From the NCBI GenBank assembly GCA_033239525.1, contig BSYO01000034.1:3472001-3536000 (forward strand): a DNA stretch of 64,000 nucleotides, read 5' to 3'. This DNA is from Nepenthes gracilis. Its lineage: Eukaryota; Streptophyta; Magnoliopsida; Caryophyllales; Nepenthaceae. The translations under genes were made by a program, and so were the position numbers. This document shows positions 45,846 to 57,760 of the stretch, piece by piece. The notes under the pieces were generated by a model. That model was not told the origin of the DNA. It did no database searches and worked only from the letters and a program-made list of their open reading frames with translations. How positions within the stretch are numbered: the first letter of the stretch is position 1; the number at the start of each line of letters is the position of its first letter.

Positions 45846-48371
45846 TATCACGGCCCGGGAACACAATATTCGCAGGTCAAAAATAAAATCAATAATAATA
45901 TTTCCATTAAACATAAAAACCCAACCCGGGTGTGACAATCAAACACATGCAGGACTCAATATAAATAAAACCCGCACAAGATCTCATCGGATATGAATCC
46001 GGACAAATAATACATGATATGCTATCCATAATCGCAAGGGAGGTATCCAATTTACAACAACTCATGCATAACTTCAATATTTTACAAACAATGATCAAGG
46101 TCATCATCCGACCATAAATAATAACCATATCATATCCTCGAGACCAGAAATATACCAAATATAACATCTTCACTCGCCAAAAGGAATATCCGAGCCCGAT
46201 CACCCGAGCTCCCCGCATGCGTATCCATGCCACTAGTCCGAAGGGATAAAACATGAAAACGTGAGCCTAGAGCTCAAGAAGTATCAAGAATCGTATAAAA
46301 CGGTACACATAAATCGTAAGCAGGGATATCGCATAGCAATCACGAAAAATAAAACACCATGTCCGTGAAATCCCTGAAAACCGAGGAGATGTCTCGTACT
46401 AAATCGTCGTCCGTAATAACTCGTCCCTCCGGGACAAATCATATAAACCACGATCCGGTAAAATCTCATAGACGATATCATATCATATGATCCGAGGTCA
46501 CATACGTCGCAACCGTCACCACATCCACGTGGGGACACATACCGTCGTCCGGATTTAAAACTCATAATGCAGAAATCAAGAGAAAATCACCGAACTAAAA
46601 CATAAATCAAAACACGTTTGGATTTATCACATCGCGACGCATTTGACATTCCTATCGCCCATCCACGGGCCAAACCACGTATCTCAAATCACAAGACACC
46701 CAAATACGTGCGTAAATACAAAGCATGCACGAAATCGGAGAACCAAAGATCAATGATACCAACTTGAGGAAGGGTTACCTCGTCCTAGTAACCACGGCTA
46801 TATCGGCTGCGATTTAAGCCAGCAGCTCAAGGCTCGGCTACGGTTTAGGCCAGTAGCTCAAGGCCATCTATGTACTCTATCTCCCATAGATTAGGAGCAT
46901 GCTCACTATGTTTTACCACCCGCGGCTTTGGTGCAACCTCAAGTTTTAGTTATATATATTAGGACGTCCGAATATATTAGTTTTCCGTCAATTCCTTACG
47001 ATGGTTCTCAATTAAATACACAGTGGGGCAGGTCAGCTATAAATATCTTCCTTCCGGCGGAAGTAGCCTCAATCTTCCTTACGGCGGAAGTAGCCTCATT
47101 CTTCCTTACGGCGGAAGTAGCCAACATACGTCCCCGTCGGGACTAAGCCTCCTCGTCGGGAGCGGCGCCAAATGTCTCGTGCCTCGGATCAAATAAATGA
47201 CCCCTCGGGTCTCGGACCACCATGGTCCCGTAGTGATCCCACCCCCGGCAGCATGTATGGTTAGTGTAAGGCCTGGTTCATGGTTCCACAATATACGGAT
47301 ACACAAATGTACATATATATCGTCCGGGTGTCCAAAAACCCTCCAAATCATAAATACCAGTACAAAACCACCGCACAACCAATAAAATATACATGCATGT
47401 ACACAATTGATAAATTGAGGGTATTTAAAAATACATGCATGTTAGTAAAATCTCCCACAGTAGTCAAAATGCATCGGAAATTAAAGCAGACCAAGAATAG
47501 GGCTAGAGGATACTTGCCTTAATATCATACTCTGCAGATCTGAAGGAAGGATGTCCCGAAGCACTCGAATCTGGCATTTCTCTCTCCTGCCCACGCACCC
47601 CGCGCGCACATCCTCCCCTTTCTCCTCTCTGCACACAGCGCCTCTGTCAGCCGCTGCTGCAACCGGCCGCCTCGAACGGCCGTCGCCGGCCTTCCCGGTG
47701 ACCCCCGTCACCGTCGCTGCCTCTCATCCGGCCGCCATCCTCTCTCCCGCGCGACCTCTCTCCTCGCGAACCCGTCGTCGATTTCTCTCCCATCGAACGA
47801 CTTCTCTCCTTCGCACCACGCCACCGCCGCCTCAGCCCACGAACACCGCACACCACTGCGACCACCAATGTCGCCGCCACCACCCCGAACGGCCGCCGTC
47901 TGCTCACCCGACACCGATTTCCTCACCTAACGCCGCCGCCGCCTCAACCCACAACTACCGCAACAATCGCGGCCACACCCACAACCACCATCGACCGCCG
48001 ATTCACCTGCAACGCCGCCGCCGTCGCCGCCCTTCTCCTCCTCCTCCTTCTTCCTCGCGCAAACCCTAGCCGCCCCTCTTTTTCCCCTTCATTTTCTCTC
48101 TCCCCGACACTTTCGCTTCTTTTCTCATTCTTTTTCTTTTCTTTTTACTTTATTATTATTATTATTATATATAATATATATATATAACTTTCTATTATTT
48201 TTAAATTCAACTCGGCTTCCGAACAACATTACGGGTGCACCCGGGCACCACTTCGCTCCTCCGATCATTCCCAAATATTTTATAATATTTTAATTTATTT
48301 TCACCACGTCTGAAATACCCAAAAATTACAATTAATATTAAAATAATCCAAATGAGATCCGGAATATCACT
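45846..48371 (-). repeat. Middle LTR of the tandem array
   Basis: 2526 bp, reading on the minus strand from (A/T)GTGATATTCCGGATC to GGGCCGTGATA. It has a GC-rich CCG-repeat leader region (47600-48060), a TCAGATCTGCAGAGTATGA block near 47535, three 27-bp units at 47047-47127 and a TGTCACACCCGGGTTGG block near 45935. The 172-codon plus-strand frame at 47551-48069 is a by-product of the CCG-rich stretch. Confidence 0.9.
47047..47127 (+). repeat. 27-bp tandem repeat in LTR, three units
   Basis: Units CTTCCTT(A/C)CGGCGGAAGTAG plus seven bases. The outer LTR has four units at 53161-53268. Confidence 0.9.
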
Positions 48372-48388
48372 CTCTCCCCTCCTTTTAA
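48372..48388 (-). other. Polypurine tract of the first unit
   Basis: The minus strand reads AAAAGGAGGGGAGAGAG immediately before the middle LTR start, a textbook position and composition. Confidence 0.88.
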
Positions 48389-51300
48389 AAATTTCGTCAT
48401 CGAAATTTACGTACATCAATCCTTGAACAAAATAAGAACAATTCTTTCAAACTTTACTTCGATCAAAAGATTCCTCCAAAAATCTGATTATCAGCACCTG
48501 ATCTTTCTATCCCAATATCAAAATCAAAATCTCAAGATAAAATAGCTTCTCGAAATCAGCAACGATTCACACTCGATCACATGCCGATAATCAACCCATA
48601 TTTCTCTCAACATACATACATAAAACACATCATCATGATCTGCCAAACTCGGAACAACGCCAATCTCTTGGCTACCTCTCCAATTCATTGCAAAACCTCA
48701 AAAGTTCTATCGAACCTCAACCTCAATTCACCATTTGCCCTCGAAACTTGAAATTCTTCTCTTCATGACGCTTTTAGAAATATCTGACCACTCTTCTCGA
48801 TCATCCACTCAGGCTACAAATTTGATCTCTTACTTCAATTCTCGAATTAATTCTTGTAACCGATAACCGTGAATCCACACGATTCCGCTGCGCAACTCTG
48901 ATCAATCATCTGCTTCCAATCGCAATCAATGGCTTCAAAATTAGAATGCTGTGCAATTTTCTCATCTCGATATTGTGTCGACAACCAAACTCAAGAATAA
49001 CTTTCTGATCAGCAAGCAAAGAGCCAACTTCATCAGCTTATCCATCATCATCTAAGAAGCCACCGAATTCCTCGCTGTCCAACGCAAGCCCAAACAAAAT
49101 CTCGAAGGCTTCTTCTTGATTTCTTCCTTCAAACACGAGACGCATGATCAACTCGCCACTCCGCCAGTGAAGAGTCTTCAACGTTCTTAACAAATTTAGA
49201 TCACTTCAGCTCCATAATAGCTGCTGACAACCTCAACTGCTCCCTGAGCTTCCATCAGACAATCGAGACTCTGCTTGATTGCGTCCAGCTTCATAACCGC
49301 TCGAACAAAAGGATCTTCACTTCTGATCTTTACAAAAACATCTTCCGCAGATAGGAGCTTGCTTCGGAGCCCAATCCTGGCAGGAATTACTCACCAATAA
49401 CTCTACAACTTCTCCGCTCAAAACAAAGATAGAAGACATTGCAGCCCAAACTCTTAACACAACTCTAACCTGAACAGCATACGCATAGGCTGAGAATAGA
49501 TCCACCTGCCTACTCCTTCGTCGACAAAATCTCCTTCTACTCCGTGAGATTTCAAACCGATGCAATCGAAGCAGCTACTTCTCCAACATCACAGGACTCA
49601 ACAAAAACCACCACCAAATCAAAGTCCTCAAACCGACATTCAAATCAAATTCTCTATCTAAGGATCCAAATCGAATCTTACCACTGAGGGCTACATACCC
49701 ACATGCTTCTACTTTTTCTTATGAAAATATATATAACAAATCCGAAGACTTTCGACCCAAAACATCACCAATAATAGCCCTTAAGCAATCCACCCGCTTA
49801 CGTTGCCAGATAATTAACTCTTTTTCCGAAATAATTTTCTCAAACCTCTATGATCAAATTGTACCACAACTATCTCCATACAAATAATATTTCTAAATCC
49901 TCAAAAGAAAGACCTAAACTGTTAACTCCAATCCATAAGTGGAATAACCTTGATCATAGACTTTCAACAGCCGTAACCCATAGGCCACTACTACTCAAAT
50001 AAATTGCATTAGAATACAACCTCAAATCTTCCTCATAAGCATCACAATCTACGACATATTTAACTTAATCCATCGGGGATCAACCAAATCAACTTTGCAG
50101 ACAATACGTCCTTTATTTCTAGAAAGCTCCCCTTATACTCATCATTCTAACGAACACTGATAGCTACTAAGCCCAATGTCCCACGGACGCTACGATTCTC
50201 AAGGAATCCTCGACAAATCGCTTAACAGATTTAAGCAAACTCAATAAATCACTCACCTTCGCAACAAACGATGGCATTTCCCAACCGGTCACCGCTTCAA
50301 TCTTCTGCAATTTCACAAACATGCCATCAAAGAAACAACATGTCCAAACAATACTACTTCCAACCAAACTCACATCTCTTCAATTGGGCAAACCACAAAC
50401 TACCCTTTACAACTATGACAGTCCTCAAACGGACCCCACATAAATTCCTCGAATAAATCAAAATATCATTAAAGAAGCCATCATAAATAGACTCAAATAT
50501 GACTGAGAGATCCAATTCACAAGATCCACAAAAGATGCCAACGAAATCACTAACCTCAAAATGCCACTGAAGCTCACAACAGCTGCACCTTCACCTTGAA
50601 TGCAACCTCAGGTATATTCTCCCGATATTTTTAATTGACAATACTCCAAGTACAGATCGATTTAGAAAACATCGAGTACTAGCCATTGATCAAACAAATC
50701 ACCTACCAATTCCAAACATTCTCTTATCAAATAATTTATTTTCCAAACGAATTAAATTTTAATAATTCATAGATAACCTCATAGATTCATCATGCTTATC
50801 CCAAAAGCATTTAATAACCCACGGCAAGGCACTCAACCCATGCCTCATCGACTCTATGCAAGGTCATCGAAATCAATGTCAATCCTGACACAACCACAGC
50901 AACAACCTCAACTACCGACTAAAAGACAATTCAGGCTAATCTTCTCATCTAAGAAAGAGTCTCGAATTATCACACAACCAGAAAACCTTTTTATGACCAC
51001 ATAACGACTCCAAGATGTGGGCATATATGCCAAATAAACTCAGCACACATTTTCATCATTTAACTTGCAGGCACAATGATACCAATTTCATCACCTATCG
51101 ATCAACTCTTCCTCATATTCCAAATTCACAACCCAAATTGTAAATGAGAATATTCTTACTGAAATCGTTTACACTAATGTGGTGACTTGCCAACTAAATC
51201 ACCCCCAATATCACATTAAAGTCTGGTTCATCAAATAAAATTAGATCAACTAATCATTGATATTTACAAACCCAGACCGGACATCAGAGTCTATAAACTT

Positions 51301-51941
51301 AACAGATCAAAGGTTTACCCATCAGGGGTAAACTTTATCAAAACTCACTCCAAAGATTGAGAAAGCATACAACATTCACATACAATCTCAAAGGTCACAG
51401 ACTTAACTCCGTGCCTTCACCAACTAAATTCATCTTCCTTACTATCCTGAATGCCAAACGGAGAGTAATTTCTAAAAATTGCTTCCACCAAACATCATAA
51501 AAAGTGGAATACGGCACCAAGAAGCCCATCACTAGCTTACCTCACTCTCCAACTCATGGACAAAAGATTGAGCTTCATCCGAACTATCAAAAATCTCAAA
51601 CACGTCATCCACTTTCAAGCTCAATTTAACCATTAATTGAGATTAAACATCCCAATTTTTTTTCAAATCGGCTCACAATTAATCATTCGAAGGACTCTCC
51701 ATCTTGCCTACAGCAAATAATCCTTCACAAAGCAACCAAATTCCCATCTAGCTGCTGAACAGAAACACTCAAAACATCGCTCCCGTGACTCAACACAGCC
51801 TATTAATTGACTTCCCGAGTCAAATTCAAACATTTACAACCCAAACTTCCATTCTTTACCAAGGGCTACACTTATCACGCCAGATATTCAATCAATTTCT
51901 TGCCCAAGATGATCCAAAAATACCTCTCCTTACGACCTTTT

Positions 51942-51952
51942 CTCTGATACCA
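51942..51952 (-). other. Primer-binding site of the first unit
   Basis: The minus strand reads TGGTATCAGAG four bases after the outer LTR end (GTGATA). Confidence 0.85.
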
Positions 51953-53160
51953 CCACTATCACGGCCCGGGAACACAATATTCGCAGGTCAAAAATAAAAT
52001 TAATAATAATATTTCCATTAAACATAAAAACCCAACCCGGGTGTGACAATCAAACACATGCAGGACTCAATATAAATAAAACCCGCACAAGATCTCATCG
52101 GATATGAATCCGGACAAATAATACATTATATGCTATCCATAATCGCAAGGGAGGTATCCAATTTACAACAACTCATGCATAACTTCAATATTTTACAAAC
52201 AATGATCAAGGTCATCATCCGACCATAAATAATAACCATATCATATCCTCGAGACCAGAAATATACCAAATATAACATCTTCACTCGCCAAAAGGAATAT
52301 CTGAGCCCGATCAGTCCGAGCTCCTGCATGCGTATCCATGCCACTAGTCTGAAGGGATAAAACATGAAAACGTGAGCCTAGAGCTCAGCAAGTATCAAGA
52401 ATCGTATAAAACGGTACACATAAATCAGAAGCAGGGATATCGCATAGCAATCACGAAAAATAAAACACCATGTCCGTGAAATCCCTGAAAACCGAGGAGA
52501 TGTCTCGTACTAAATCGTCGTCCGTAATAACTCGTCCCTCCGGGACAAATCATATAAACCACGATCCGGTAAAATCTCATAGACGATATCATATCATATG
52601 ATCCGAGGTCACATACGTCGCAACCGTCACCACATCCACGTGGGGACACATACCGTCGTCCGGATCTAAAACTCATAATGCAGAAATCAAGAGAAAATCG
52701 CCGGAACTAAAACATAAATCAAAACACGTTTCGGATTTATCACATCAGCACGTACGAGACATTCCTATCGCCCATCCACGGGCCAAACCACGTATCTCAA
52801 ATCACAGTACACCCAAATACGTGCAGAAATACAAAGCATGCACGAAATCGGAGAACCAAAGATCAATGATACCAACTTGAGGAAGGGTTACCCTCGTCCG
52901 GTAACCACGGCTATATCGGCTGCGATTTAAGCCAGCAGCTCAAGGCTCGGCTACGGTTTAGGCCAGTAGCTCAAGGCCATCTATGTACTCTGTCTCCCAT
53001 AGATTAGGAACTTGCTCACTATGTTTTACCACCCGCGGCTTTGGGTGCAACCTCAAGTTTTAGTTATATATATTAGGACGTCCGAATATATTAGTTTTCC
53101 GTCAATTCCTTACGATGGTTCTCAATTAAATACACAGTGGGGCAGGTCAGCTACAAATAT

Positions 53161-53268
53161 CTTCCTTCCGGCGGAAGTAGCCTCAATCTTCCTTACGGCG
53201 GAAGTAGCCTCATTCTTCCTTACGGCGGAAGTAGCCTCATTCTTCCTTACGGCGGAAGTAGCCAACAT
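53161..53268 (+). repeat. 27-bp tandem repeat in LTR, four units
   Basis: The same unit as at 47047-47127, with one more copy. Confidence 0.9.
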
Positions 53269-54306
53269 ACGTCCCCGTCGGGACTAAGCCTCCTCGTCGG
53301 GAGCGGCGCCAAATGTCTCGTGCCTCGGATCACATAAATGACCCCTCGGGTCTCGGACCACCATGGTCCCGTAGTGATCCCACCCCCGGCAGCATGCATG
53401 GTTAGTGTAAGGCCTGGTTCATGGTTCCACAATATACGGATACACAAATGTACATATATATCGTCCGAGTGTCCAAAAACCCTCCAAATCATAAATACCA
53501 GTACAAAACCACCGCACAACCAATAAAATATACATGCATGTACACAATTGATAAATTGAGGGTATTTAAAAATACATGCATATTAGTAAAATCTCCCACA
53601 GTAGTCAAAATGTATCGAAAATTAAATCAGACCAAGAATAGGGCTAGATGATACTTGCCTTAACATCATACTCTGCAGATCTGAGGAAAGGATGTCCCGA
53701 AGCACTCGAATCTGACATTTCTCTCTCCTGCCCACGCACCCCGCGCGCACATCCTCCCCTTTCTCCTCTCTGCGCACAGCGCCTCTGCCAGCCGCTGCTG
53801 CAACCGGCCGCCTCGAACGGCCATCGCCAGCCTTCCCGGTGACCCCCGTCACCGTCGCTGCCTCTCGTCCGGCTGCCATCCTCTCTCCCGCGCGACCTCT
53901 CTCCTCGCGAACCCGTCGTCGATTTCTCTCCCATCGAACGACATCTCTCGTTCGCACCACGCCACCGCCGCCTCAGCCCACGAACACCGCACACCACTAC
54001 GACCACCAATGTCGCGCCACCACCCCCTAACGGCCTCCGTCGGCTCACCCGACACCGATTTCCTCGCCTAACGCCGCCGCCACCTCAACCCACAACTACC
54101 GCAACAATCGCGGCCACACCCACAACCACCATCGACCGCCGATTCACTTGCAACGCCGCCGCCGCCGTCGCCGCCCTTCTCCTCCTCCTCTTCTCCTCCT
54201 CCTCCTTCTTCCTCGCGCAAACCCTAGCCACCCCTCTTTTTCCCCTTCATTTTCTCTCTCCCCGACACTTTCTCTTCTTTTCTCATTCTTTTTCTTTTCT
54301 TTTTAC

Positions 54307-54308
<2 letters not shown>

Positions 54309-54386
<78 letters not shown>
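54309..54386. repeat. (TTA)n(TA)n microsatellite in LTR
   Basis: About eleven TTA/ATT units followed by about 22 TA units. The same place in the middle LTR (48150-48186) is much shorter. Confidence 0.92.
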
Positions 54387-54388
<2 letters not shown>

Positions 54389-54573
54389 CTTTCTATTATT
54401 TTTAAATCCAATTCGGCCTCCGAACAACATTACGGGTGCACCCCGGGCACCACTCCGCACCTCCGATCATTCCCAAAAATTTTACAATATTTTAATTTAT
54501 TTTCACCACGTCCGAAATACCCAAAAATTATAATTAATATTAAAATAATCCAAATGAGATCCGGAATATCACA

Positions 54574-54578
54574 CAAAT
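54574..54578. other. Target-site duplication CAAAT (right)
   Basis: Repeats 43568-43572. Confidence 0.9.
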
Positions 54579-54826
54579 AATTAACAAATGCGAGTCATGG
54601 AGGTTCCATATCATTATGCAACATAGTTCCTTCCATGTACTACAACACCTATAAATTACATAATTAAGTCTTAAATAAGAAATATCATGTGGTCCAACAA
54701 TAATGTCTTAGTGAGAGACTGTTCCTATTATCAATCCAAAACTTTAAGTTCGAACAATATAGAATAAATAGGATATATCAGAAATATATTATATGAGATC
54801 TCAAATATCAGAGCAATATCATCATA
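54579..54826 (-). other. Copia 3' non-coding region (continues at 43458-43567)
   Basis: This lies between the Copia pol stop and the 3' LTR and is split by the tandem array. Joined, the two parts make ~360 bp. No coding. Confidence 0.65.
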
Positions 54827-56015
54827 TTATGGGTAATGACAAAGACCCATACTGTCAACATGATCTACAAATACTTTTGGAGGTAAACTTTTAGTTAATG
54901 GATCTGCAATCATAAGTTTGGTGCTAATATGTTCTATTAACACTTTTTGTTTCTGAATTTCATTTTTGACGGCAAGGTATTCAATTTCCATATGCTTTGC
55001 ACCCTTTGAATACTTGTCGTTCTTTGAGAAGAAAACTACTGCGGAATTATCACAATAAATTTTTAGCAGTCTGGCTATACTGTCAACAATTCCAAGTCCT
55101 GAAATAAAATTCCGTAGCCATAATGCATGTATTGTGGCTTTAAAGCATGCCACAAACTCTGCTTCCATCGTGGATACAACAATTATAGATTGCTTCGCAC
55201 TTTTTCATGAAATGGCTCCTCCAGCCAAAAAAAAAAATATCACCTTTTTGGACTGGAGCAATACTGGCTACACAGTTCTCCATCCCAAATCTCTCTAAAA
55301 TTTTCTTGATATATCCTTTCTGAGACAATCCCAATAATCCATGTGATCTATTTCGGAATATTTCTATTCCTATCACATAAGTTGCCTCATCCATATCTTT
55401 CATATCAAAATTTTTTGAGAGATAACCCTTAGTCTCATGTAATAATCTAAGATCACTGCTTGCAAGTAATATATCATCAACATATAGAACCAAAAATATA
55501 AATTTGCTACTACTGGCCTTCAGGTATATACACCGATCAACGGTATTCTCTGTAAAATCGAAGGATAAAATGGTATCATGAAACTTAAGATACCATTGTC
55601 GTGAGACTTGTTTAAATCCATATATTGATTTCTTTAATTTGCAAACTAAGTTCTCTTGTCCTTTGATAGAGAATCCTCCAGGGTGTTACATGTAAACTTC
55701 TTCATCTAAACTTTAATTTAGAAAAGCAGTTTTTACATCCATTTGGTACAACTCTAAGTCAAAATGTGCTACCAATGCTATTATAATTCTCAAGAGTCCT
55801 TTTTGGAAAACTGGAGAAAATGTCTCATTATAATCAATGCCATCTTTTTGTGTATAACCTTTAGCAACAAGTCTAACCTTATATCGTTTGATATTGCCTT
55901 TAGAGTCGCATTTGATTTTAAATACCCATTTACAACCAACTGTCCTGTAACTTTCAGGCAATTCAACAAGATCCCAGACTTTATTATGTGCCATCGATTC
56001 TAACTCATCTTTCAT
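54827..56015 (-). pseudogene. Copia reverse transcriptase and RNase H, broken
   Basis: The minus-strand RT starts at about 56015 (MKDELESMAHNKVWDLVELP, GCKWVFKIK, RLVAKGYTQKDGIDYNETFS) up to 55713 (YQMDVKTAFLN). It resumes near 55493 with the catalytic YVDDILLASSD, then GLLGLSQKGYIKKILERFGM. After a frameshift in an A-rich run near 55225, RNase H follows (55168-54827: MEAEFVACFKATIHALWLRN, YCDNSAVVFFSKNDKYSKGA, ADPLTKSLPPKVF). These copy element RNA into DNA. Stops and indels between the three frames inactivate it. The RT active site is still legible. Confidence 0.9.
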
Positions 56016-57100
56016 GACATCAATCCATTTAGAAGAATCATTTCATTCTATGGATTGTTGGAAAGAAACCGGATCATCATATATCCCTATATCATACTCA
56101 GGTTCTTATAAATGAACCAAATAGTCATTTGAAATAACAAATCTCCTTTTCCTATGAGATCTTCTTAATGCTACTTCATGTGACTGTCATACATTATGTT
56201 CAATGGTGACATTTTCATTATGAAGGATAGAATTGTCAATCTGTTGTTCAATAACAGTCGGAGCAACAGTTTGTTTAGAGATTATGGGTATAGGGACCCG
56301 TACCATAATTTCTTTTATCTCCAAATTTTGTAAAATATCACTCCCACTGATTTCACCATTCTCAAAAAATTTAGCATTTTCGGTTTCTATTATTCTCATA
56401 CTATAATTAGGACAGTAAAATTTATACCCTTTAGATTTCTCTGGATAACCAATAAAGTATCCACTAACGGTTCTGAAATCTAATTTCTTTTCTTGTGGAT
56501 TGTACATTCTAACATCTGCTGAACACTCCCAAATATGTAGGTGTTGAATACTCGATTTCCTTCCGGTCGATAACTCGAAAGGAGTTTTTGAAACTACTTA
56601 ACTAGGAACCCGGTTAAGAATATAAACAACAGTCTTAAGGGCTTCCATCCATAAAAATTTAGATAAAGATGAATAACTCAACATACTTCTAACAATGTCA
56701 TTAATGTACGATTACGCCGTTCAGCAACACTATTTTGCTGTGGTGTACCTGGCATAGTATATTGGGCACATATATTTTGCTTTTCTAACAGCTTAGCAAA
56801 AGGGCCAGGATATTATCCTGATACATCATATTTATCATAATATTCACCACCTCTATCAGATCGAATGATTTTTACACTTTTATTTAATTGCCTTTCAACC
56901 TCAGTAATTATATTTCCAAAATATTTACAGCCTGAAATTTTTTATGCCATAAATAAATATAACAATAACGTGAAAAATTATTGATAAATGTGATAAAATA
57001 TTTTTGTCCTCCTAAAGACAGAGAATCAAAAGGTCCATAAATATCTGTATGGATAATCTCTAAAAGTTCTAAACTTCTTGTGGCACCTTTCTTTGTATGT
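56016..57100 (-). pseudogene. Copia integrase core and pol linker, broken
   Basis: The 106-codon frame 56507-56187 (LDFRTVSGYFIGYPEKSKGY, KFYCPN) is the region after the integrase core. Between 57100 and 56510 the core itself is present only as interrupted pieces on the minus strand (a GPFDSLSLGGQKYF-like start near 57030, PGPFAKLLEKQN near 56800). Confidence 0.75.
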
Positions 57101-57760
57101 TAGGTTTGTTTTCTTTAATACAATCTGCACATACATCAAGATCAGAAAAATCAAGGTTAGGTAAGATTTTCTCATTTACTAACCTTTTCATACGATTTTT
57201 AGTTATATGATCTAATCTTTTATACCACAAGAAAGAAGAGTTTTCATTCATATATTTATGTTTTGTTCCAACATTATGATGCAGGGTCATGAGGGTTTCA
57301 GCAAAATTTTGGTCAAGATTTATTTTGTAGAGACCATCAAAAAGAATTCCGGAACCGAAGAAGGTTTTATTTTTGTATATGCTTACTCTTTTATTTTTAA
57401 ACTTTAAAGAGTAGCCTTGGACATCAAGTTTGGAAATAGAAATAAGATTTCTAGAAATATAAGGTACATAAAGTGTTTCCAGTAAATCTAAATACATTCA
57501 GTATCAAAGAATAAACAAAAAGTTCCAACAGCAAAAACATAAACTTTGACACCATTTTTCAGGACAATGAAATTTTTATTTTGGTTTAGCATATGGGTTG
57601 TAAGGAATCCCTGCATTGATTTAGAAACATAAATGTTAGAGCCTGAATCGAACCACCAGGTATTAGAAGGTATTTCAATTAAGTTTGATTCAAAACAAAT
57701 ATAAGCCAAAGGCTCACCTTTCTTTCGAACCAAGCCTTTCTTTTATAGCAATCATTCTTA
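57069..57760 (-). pseudogene. Copia protease and integrase zinc-binding region
   Basis: The frame 57733-57488 has the aspartic protease motif WWFDSGSNIYVSKSMQGF (DSG). The frame 57497-57069 carries LETLYVPYISRNLISISKLD, the conserved end of the protease region, then the integrase zinc-binding segment (LWYKRLDHITKNRMKRL, DVCADCIKENKP). The two frames overlap slightly out of phase, so a frameshift near 57490 splits the polyprotein. Confidence 0.87.

Larger units (their letters stand above)
48372..51956 (-). pseudogene. First interior copy: decayed Tekay-like gag-pol (3.58 kb)
   Basis: On the minus strand it starts with the primer site (51952-51942) and ends in a polypurine tract (AAAAGGAGGGGAGAGAG, 48388-48372). 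Recognisable pieces, in order, are a protease end near 51230-51170, RT thumb (IEAVTGWEMPSFVAKVSDLL, RFVEDSLRIVAS) near 50310-50175, and the integrase C-terminus and chromodomain lead-in near 48660-48560 (HDDVFYVCMLREIWVDYRHV), then a DEIFKRRGE tail. It is shorter than an intact gag-pol, so gag and parts of pol are deleted. There are many stops. No functional product. Confidence 0.8.
43573..54573 (-). mobile_element. Tandem Tekay-like chromovirus array, LTR-int-LTR-int-partial LTR (11.0 kb)
   Basis: It is a single insertion, bounded by TG...CA ends and CAAAT duplications, holding three LTR copies in one orientation: 54573-51957 (full), 48371-45846 (full) and 43719-43573 (last ~147 bp only). 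Interiors are 51956-48372 and 45845-43720. The second unit repeats the first at a constant offset of 6.11 kb with few differences. The third LTR and the adjoining 1.46 kb of interior are deleted at the 43719/43720 join. The interiors are decayed Gypsy pol. It is inserted in the 3' non-coding region of a Copia element. Unequal recombination between LTRs of two copies is the simplest origin. Confidence 0.88.
51957..54573 (-). repeat. Outer 5' LTR of the tandem array
   Basis: 2617 bp. It is longer than the middle LTR mainly through one more 27-bp unit and an expanded TTA/TA microsatellite (54309-54386). On the minus strand it begins TGTGATATTCCGGATC next to the target duplication. Frames at 53622-54055 and 54148-54405 come from the GC-rich leader and the microsatellite. 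Confidence 0.9.

Noticed and set aside
47551..48069. 172-codon plus-strand frame, Pro/Arg/Ser-rich
   Set aside because: It lies in the CCG-rich leader of an LTR, antisense to the element, and is matched by equally open frames on the other strand and in the second LTR copy.
43573..54573. First reading of the array as a non-coding LARD-type element
   Set aside because: The minus-strand interiors contain recognisable chromovirus pol fragments, so it is a decayed autonomous element rather than a non-coding one.
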